Positions 57,975 to 64,000 of a stretch of 64,000 nucleotides of DNA are shown here, in pieces; positions within the stretch are counted from its first letter, which is position 1; each line of letters begins with the position of its first letter. A program made the position numbers and the translations under genes. The DNA comes from Limnanthes douglasii subsp. nivea (lineage: Eukaryota; Streptophyta; Magnoliopsida; Brassicales; Limnanthaceae): positions 313,922,809 to 313,986,808 of the forward strand of contig JAUPFV010000001.1 of assembly GCA_036936605.1 (NCBI GenBank). Reading direction: 5' to 3'. The notes under the pieces were generated by a model, which was given only the letters and a program-made list of their open reading frames with translations, made no database searches and was not told the DNA's origin.

Positions 57975-58790
57975 GGTTGGTTTTTTATTTTCCTTCTTTT
58001 ATCATCTAAGAACATATTCACAAGATTTTGCAGCTTTCTAGGTGATGATTCATTGGTTGGGTTTGTTGAAGCTAAGTATAAAACTACAAGTTCTGAGTTG
58101 TTTTTGTATCAATTTACTTTCCAGGCTTGTTTTTGTATTGATTTGCTTTGCAGGGTATATTACAAGTGGCCTGATTTTGAAAAATGTACAATACTACATT
58201 ATACATGTAACCTTACGGATTTTGAAAAGTGTACACCACTTTATTATATCAATCTAGGCTGATGTTTAAAAAAATTAGTTTTGTTGTTTTCTTATTTTAA
58301 TAACGGTTAATTCATAATATGAATTGTTCTGTCCGTAAAACCTTGTTTTATATAAAATTACTCCATGTTATAATGCGTAGAATATTTTATCCACGTTATT
58401 TTTATTGTAATAGGATAGTGAGATTTGTCTATTCCATTTATTTGTGTCACTAAAATATTTATGACATTTGTATAGATTTTGGTTCAATTTTGATACAAAG
58501 ATGCTGATATATTATATAAATTATTATTATTATTATTATTATTTCTATATTATCAAACGGGAAGTTTTCGATGTTATTATTATCTGACCCACAGTTTTCG
58601 AAAGAAAACAAGTCATAATCTTCCATAAAAGGCACCAAATTGAATAAATAAATGAAGGAACAAAGAATACAGGTCTTGATTGGCTAAAACTTGCGCTAAA
58701 AATCAAGACAAGCTTAGCTGTTACCACATGACATGTGCAAGTGCAACCAACCAAAATTATTCCAACCAAAAACGAATGACCAAAATATGA
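57975..58790. other. intergenic with a TTA microsatellite
   Basis: Two near-repeats GATTTTGAAAA(A/G)TGTACA at 58172-58188 and 58218-58234. A (TTA)n run lies at 58521-58544. No gene seen. Confidence 0.5.
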
Positions 58791-58793
58791 TTT

Positions 58794-58799
58794 TTTATT
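58794..58799 (-). promoter_or_regulatory. polyadenylation signal of the peroxidase gene
   Basis: AATAAA on the minus strand, about 35 bases after the stop codon, a normal place for a plant near-upstream element. Confidence 0.55.
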
Positions 58800-58833
58800 C
58801 GTAAAGTAAATCTTCTTCTTCCTCGTCCCATCT

Positions 58834-60921
58834 TCAGTTAAAAACACTGCAATCCTTACGAATATTACCGTTCTTGCCGGTTTTAACTCCGACCCGACCC
58901 AGTTTAGTCATAGCAGTAATAAAAGCGGCATTGAAATGACCGGCGTCTTTAGCCCAGTCGTTAACCAAAGGTCGGGTTCTTCCGTCCTGGAAAAGCTGTT
59001 GGTCTGAAGTGAACAAACCTTTTCCCTGTTGGAGGTTCTTGAAGTAGACGTTGTCGAAATTCCTGGGTGTTGCTGGATCCATGCTGATTGCGATCCTAGG
59101 GTCTCCATTCTTCGGACAAGAGGACTTTAGTTGTGCGACGTAGGACTTGTTGATGGTGGGATCTACTGGGTGGGTACTGTTGAAGCTGTAAATCCTTTTT
59201 GAGAATTTGGCACAGTGCGAGAATCCAACGGTGTGAGCAGCTGCACAAATAAATTAAATAAAAAATTATTTAGTTAATTTCATGATTGGTTTTCTAGCTT
59301 TTATTGTTTATATAATTTTTTATATTTTAAAATGTTGGCTGGAAAAATCAGTATAATTTTTACTTTCTTTTATTTATTTGGTCTTTCGATTATATCAATG
59401 GCCATGGTTTTTTATTTAGCCAAATCTATAGATTTAGTTTTTCCACCCGTAAAATTTATAAATTTATCTCATTATCTCATTCTCATCGATTTGATAACAT
59501 TTATAAATTTAACTATATTGAATCGTTTTTTTAGTTTTTAAAAATTAAATTTATAGATTTTATCAAATTTAAAAAAAAATTATGGATGATTTTAAAATGG
59601 AAGACTAAATAAAAAAAACTATTATTCACTATTTAAGTCTACCGATTTTATAGATTTGGTTTCTTTTTATTTTAAATTGGTCGGATCAATGTTCAACTAC
59701 CATACTATTCTAATAAATTTAGTACCGGATTATTCTAATTTCGTAACTAACTCTATCAAGATAGTTAGTAGTCTTAATTTTAAAAAGTTAGAAGACATTT
59801 TAAAATTAAAACAATTTTAAAAACCATTATATTTGAAAGAACTCTCCCTAACACTTTAAAATAAAATAAAAACCACATATAAAAATCATGATTGATTTAA
59901 ACGTAGTAAAAAACCTTAATCAAACTCATAATTTTAGTCAAAAGATATTAAGGAAAATAATAAAAAAAATTAAAAAAAAATCTAATTATAGATAATTATA
60001 AATAATATTAAAATTTGCATTGGTAAATATTTCCTAGAACAATAAATATTTTGGGACCGATGGGTGTATAAGTTAAGCTAGTAAATACTACTACAAACCT
60101 GAAAGAGCAATCATATCAGCTTGATTGAGTCCTTTTCTCCTAAACAGCTTATCAAGTGCAGAAACATCGTCCGTAGGGTGTGGCAAGTTTCCTGTGACGC
60201 CAGCTGCGGTGGACACCAGCCCATCTTTTCGTCCCAACTCAACTGAGTACGACGGTCCACCAGCCTACATAACAAACATATCAACAAATAATTAGTACTA
60301 TGTTTAAACTGATATACTCAGATAATCATTTTTCCAATACAAAATAGAATCTGATGCATACCGCAACAACAACATCACGCGCCGCCAATGCAAGAATATC
60401 AGCACAAGAAACCTTGTTCTTACAACCAGGAATAGCGTCTACTGCTTGTTTGGCTTTAACTACCGTGTCGAATCCGTCTCCAGCTAATGATTGGTTATCT
60501 GGATGGTCTTTCTCGGCTTGGTTATTTCCGGCGGATTGAATCATAACCGAAGCATCACAACCCTGGAACGACATTCATATAAGATATTTATAGTCATTAC
60601 ATACATATTACTTAAACTTTTTATCAATATACTTATCTTTTGCAGTATTTTACATAACTAAAAAGAGATGTGTTGGTTATAGCTTTAGAATGTGAAGAAA
60701 CTTACATGAACGAAACAATCGTGGAAGAACATACGAAGAGTTGCAGGAATGGTGACGAAAGTTTGTTGAACTTTTTTCTGGACAGCAGCCTTCACGATCT
60801 TTTCGACATTTGGACATGTGGCCGCGTAGAAGTTTTTACGAAGTTGGGCATTTGTGGTGTCAGGTAAGAGACACAGTGTGATAAATAGAGACAGTACAAT
60901 AACAAGATTGACTCTTGCCAT
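58834..60921 (-). CDS. class III secretory peroxidase, four exons, intact
   Basis: Haem peroxidase of the plant apoplast or vacuole that oxidises phenolics with H2O2 (lignification, defence, wall stiffening). Exons: 60706-60921, 60362-60562, 60100-60264 plus one base (to 60099), 58834-59240; all introns are GT-AG. They join to 329 codons without a stop. Residues 1-25 are a signal peptide ending NAQL. Distal Arg and His are in [17 protein letters not shown] (exon 1/2 join), proximal His in [13 protein letters not shown] (exon 3/4 join). Eight Cys fit the four disulfides of the family. Length and three introns are typical. Similar to the peroxidase 16/45 group. It is the only intact gene seen here. 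Confidence 0.95.
59241..60098 (-). other. intron 3 of the peroxidase gene, with MITE relic
   Basis: 858 bp, against 97 and 143 bp for the other two introns. Donor CAG|GTTTGT and acceptor TTTGTGCAG|CT. At about 59950-60068 it holds a stretch like the right part of the MITE at 11028-11323 (TCTAATTATAGATAATTATA, AATTTGCATTGGTAAA, ATTTTGGGACCGATGGG), so part of the extra length comes from a transposon. The plus-strand frame 59332-59541 is not a gene. Confidence 0.8.
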
Positions 60922-60990
60922 GAGGTGAATACTTAGAGAGAGAAGTGAAAATGTATTTGGTCTTAAGAGATAAAGAGACCGAAAGGGTTA

Positions 60991-60997
60991 TTATATA
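60991..60997 (-). promoter_or_regulatory. TATA box of the peroxidase gene
   Basis: TATATAA on the minus strand, 70 bases before the ATG at 60919-60921. A start of transcription near 60960-60965 and a 5' UTR of about 40 bases are inferred. Confidence 0.6.
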
Positions 60998-60999
60998 TG

Positions 61000-61326
61000 A
61001 ATAATAAACGAATCTAAGCCTTGATATTTTCATTCGTAAACTCTTTTTATATAGTCTTTTTAGTGGAAATTTAGGGCCTTTGGGTAAGGATATAATGGTT
61101 AAGTTTTTTTGTTTTAGTTTTTTAAACCTGACCGAAGTTTTATGATTTTTTGTTAGACGGTTAAGTTTTCGTTTCAATTCTGTCGGATCCTATTGGGTTT
61201 GTGTTAGTTTTGATTCCTGTGTCCTATTCGGTTTAAAAATAAAAATTTAATTATAATTTCATTTAATATTTTATATTTAAATAAATAATATAAAAAATAA
61301 TTGGTTTCTAATAATTTAGACTATAA
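61000..61326. other. upstream region of the peroxidase gene
   Basis: About 330 bp between the peroxidase TATA box and the LTR of copia element F. It holds no recognised gene. Promoter elements cannot be named with confidence. Confidence 0.4.
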
Positions 61327-61974
61327 TGTTGGAATTTCTCCATTAAGTTGGACCGTCACATGTTTTATCGATGTATCGAGCTATCGTTAATATTAGTCCA
61401 ATAAAAGTAATCATAAATAAAAGAACGGACTAGTAGATAAAATATGTATCATGGAGGTAATTGTATAGATACCAGGTTTAATTCCGAATACTATGAAGGA
61501 TTGGATTCGAAAATAAACAACTTAAGCAAAACGTAAAGTTTTGGGGTTATTTTGTAAAACAAAATAATACCGTTATGGTCCCTAAGGGTGGCAATTTAAT
61601 AAGGACAGGTCTTCATTAAGTAACCGTCTGGAAGTTACAAACGGTTAAAAAAGAAGAACCGTTTTCTCACTTCAGTTCTATATAAGAATGAGCTCCTCAT
61701 TCTTAAAAGACAGGAGATCAAATACAGAGAGAAAAATCCTTTAAGAAAAACAAATTGATTCTTCCTTCGAATCAATTACAAAAGTGTGTTTTGGTTGTCA
61801 TCTCTTAGAAGAATCGATAACCTAGCAAAGGATCACGGATCATCCGCTTCAAGTCAGGTATCTGAAGATCAAAGAATGTCTACATCCTGTAAGTATTTAT
61901 TCCGCATTATTACAAGATGATTTAATTTCATGGTTCAATAAGTTAATTAAGAAATCCGTAGAGTATTTCTTACA
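61327..61974 (+). repeat. 5' LTR of copia element F
   Basis: 648 bp, from TGTTGGAATTTC to TATTTCTTACA. TATA box TATATAA at 61679-61685. Just downstream, TAAGAATGAG-CTC-CTCATTCTTA (61683-61705) forms a perfect 10-bp stem near the expected start of transcription. Confidence 0.82.
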
Positions 61975-61976
61975 AG

Positions 61977-61992
61977 TGGTATCAGAGCCACC
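61977..61992 (+). other. primer binding site of copia element F
   Basis: TGGTATCAGAGCCACC, a full match to the start of the initiator-Met tRNA complement, two bases after the LTR. Confidence 0.9.
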
Positions 61993-63200
61993 ATAAAATT
62001 AAATTCTTAGTTTTTCAAATTATAAAATTAGATCATATATATTAGATCTATATATTAGATGTGATGTCGGTTATCGGAAATTACACAAACAATTAAACAA
62101 TTACGCTGGTATAATTATATATGCAGTTAAAAGATACTGTATGCGGCTACTATAATTAATATAATTAAATTAAAACCTGAAGTTATTAATAAAAGTAACG
62201 GTAAAGGAACTCACATTCGCCTAAAGAATAGTCGAAATATACGTGCACTAACCACTGATAAATGTGTAATTAAGTGCACTAACCACCGATAAATGTGTAA
62301 TTAAGTTTGCAGGTTACTCGAGTTATATATTATATATTATAGAAAGTTATTAATGAATTATTATAAGATTATATTATATAAAGTTATAAGTGCTCTTTTA
62401 TTTTTGGAAGTCGTGAGCTTCGGTTCCTTTATTTTCGTAAGTTGTGTGGTTTTTTTATTTTCGTAAGTCGTGTACGTAACGGTTACTTTCAGAAGTCATG
62501 TACGGCACAGTTAAACATGTAAAAAAGGTGACTATACTTAAATAATAAGTTAAAGCAGAGAGCAGTTGTATATTATAACTAAAGAATTATATAAATCAGA
62601 ATTATATTATACAATTAAAGATTATTATATATATAAATATTTAAAGACATATTTATATATATATATATAAGTGTTATATTATAATATATATTAAGAATTA
62701 GGTATATTATAATATAATAAATTTAAAGTATAAATTTATAGACTACGAAATAGTTTGGACATTAAGTAAGGTAGTCGTATAGTATTTTTCGAAATAATTA
62801 GCATGTTTTAAGTTGTCCGAACTTCGATAAATAATTAATGATTCAATATATCGCCAAAGTGATCCCTATTGCTGAATTAATTATTTTAGAGTTTTGACAA
62901 GTCTTTGATTGACAAATATGTAAACTTTGATCGGCCCAAAGGAAGGTTAATGTTTGACATAGTTAATCTTAGACACGAGATAGTTATTTGTGAATTGATC
63001 ATTAAGAAAATTGAACTAGGAAAATCGGCCCAAAGGAAGATTTTCTTACTTAAGTCAATTAGTATGATCAACATTAATTATGCTCAAACTCATACATATA
63101 AAAATTAATATGATTGCCCAAAGGTATCTTATTGATGTTGTAAGAGTATGTTTTATTATGCTATGTTTATTTGTTAAATACTATGAAGATTATATGTTAA
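61993..63200 (+). other. untranslated leader of copia element F
   Basis: A+T-rich. A 31-bp unit (GTGCACTAACCACTGATAAA, then TGTGTAATTAA) is doubled at 62245-62306. TTTTCGTAAGT(C/T)GTGT recurs three times near 62410-62480. The phrase CGGCCCAAAGGAAG occurs at 62933 and 63027. No ORF with family resemblance. Confidence 0.65.
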
Positions 63201-64000
63201 GTGATGTTTTTGGCTATTTATTGTTTGTTGTTTGTTATGTTAGCAAATTCGTACTTCTATAACCCGGAAGGCAAAAAGGCACCCATACTTAATGGGAGAA
63301 ACTTTGAGCTGTGGAAAGAAGATATGTTGCTGCACTTGATGTGCCATGATTACGACTTAGCATTAAGGGTCGATGAACCTAAACCTCTGACTGATGACAG
63401 TTCTCCTACGGAGAAGAAAGAGTCAGAGGCGTGGGAAAAGTCGAACATGATAAGTCTAGGGATCATGAAGCAAGCAATTCCATTAGCATTCCGCGGTGCA
63501 GTTCCACCTGAGATCACTAATGCGAAAATATTTCTCGAAGAGGTAGAGAAATGTTTTGCCAAGAACGATAAAGTAGAGATTAAGACGCTGCTTATTAAGC
63601 TAGCCTCTATGAAATATCGTGGCAAAGGGACTGTTCGTGAGCACATCTTGGAAATGTCAAACATCGCTTCCAAATTGAAAGCACTTAAGATTGACCTTCC
63701 CGAAGACGTTGTGGTAAGCTTTGCTTTTCACTCTTTCTCTCCTCAGTATAAGAACTTTGAAACTTCTTATAACTGTCAGCGCGAGAAATGGACTCTCAAC
63801 GAGCTCATCTCTCAGGAAGCGCAAGAGGAGGAAAAGATGAAGCAATAACATCCAGAAGTGAAAATGGTGAAAGCTCAAGTGGATAAGGGAATTAAGAGAA
63901 ATTATGAAGGTTCAGATGCACATGCATCCGGTTCGGGACAAAAGAAGCATAAGGGTACGTCTGGTAAAGGGCGTTGCTTCCATTGTAAGAAACCGGGGCA
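63201..64000 (+). CDS. gag of copia element F (one stop, cut by window edge)
   Basis: Gag forms the virus-like particle of the element. The open part 63201-63848 probably starts at the Met near 63238 (MLANSYFY). It holds the copia gag domain (ILNGRNFELWKEDMLLHLM, GAVPPEITNAKIFLEEVEKC, MKYRGKGTVREHILEM, LPEDVVVSFAFHSFSPQYKN). A TAA at 63846-63848 stands after MKQ. The same frame continues beyond it (HPEVKMVKAQVDKG) to the zinc knuckle start GRCFHCKKPG at 63970-63999, so a single stop breaks an otherwise open frame. The knuckle is cut by the window end. Confidence 0.88.

Larger units (their letters stand above)
61327..64000 (+). mobile_element. Ty1/copia element F, 5' part
   Basis: A plus-strand copia element running off the right edge. 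5' LTR 61327-61974, PBS at 61977-61992, an A+T-rich leader of about 1.2 kb and gag. Gag is nearly open and LTR ends are clean, so this copy is probably younger than relics A and C-E. Pol and the 3' LTR are outside the window, so its completeness cannot be judged. Confidence 0.88.

Noticed and set aside
57876..58262. A 128-codon plus-strand gene
   Set aside because: Only its first residues match the end of an RNase H-like relic; the rest is unrelated and rich in Phe/Leu as expected from A+T-rich random sequence.
59332..59541. A small membrane protein on the plus strand
   Set aside because: It lies within intron 3 of the peroxidase gene and has the composition of A+T-rich non-coding DNA.

Overview
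This is a stretch of plant nuclear DNA, A+T-rich and filled with transposable elements. The sequence shows Ty1/copia and Ty3/gypsy LTR retrotransposons with plant-type gag and pol domains, PBS sites matching initiator-Met tRNA, a tRNA-derived SINE, a Stowaway-like MITE, and one four-exon plant class III peroxidase gene with GT-AG introns. No bacterial or organellar gene order is present. A dicot is likely but I cannot name the species. Nearly every long ORF is a piece of a decayed mobile element; the peroxidase is the only gene that looks intact.

Layout. 1-545: gypsy integrase relic. 2.5-3.1 kb: minisatellite. 3.1-4.6 kb: copia RT/RNase H relic (A). 5720-10474: structurally complete minus-strand copia element (B) with LTRs, PBS, PPT and TSD. 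11028-11323: Stowaway-like MITE. 12.5-30.9 kb: a three-level nest. A minus-strand copia relic (C) is split inside its RNase H by a plus-strand Tat-type gypsy element (about 12920-28684). The 3' LTR of that element is in turn split by a second Tat-type element (18137-28402, TSD ATATT). 31139-about 40669: a third Tat-type element. 40851-44345: a small minus-strand LTR element that kept only part of gag and carries host-gene pieces, clearly an ankyrin/CCCH zinc-finger gene and less surely others. 45512-45731: SINE with a perfect 16-bp TSD. 48.2-49.5 kb and 52.2-56.5 kb: copia relics D and E. 58834-60921: peroxidase gene on the minus strand. 61327-64000: 5' LTR, PBS and gag of a plus-strand copia element (F) that runs off the window.

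How the parts relate. The three Tat-type elements share the order gag-PR-RT-RNase H-second RNase H-INT on the plus strand. Two of them also carry a long antisense ORF between pol and the 3' LTR. That antisense ORF is homologous in the two elements and has a GT-AG intron of 85 or 81 bp at the same place, so it looks like a real spliced gene of the element family.

The most unusual object is the 3.5-kb LTR element at 40851-44345. It keeps both LTRs, PBS, PPT and a 5-bp TSD, but nearly all of its retroviral coding part is replaced by host-derived coding sequence in sense orientation. It is best read as a non-autonomous retrotransposon that transduplicated host gene fragments. All boundaries and family names are from reading the sequence by eye; no database search was run.
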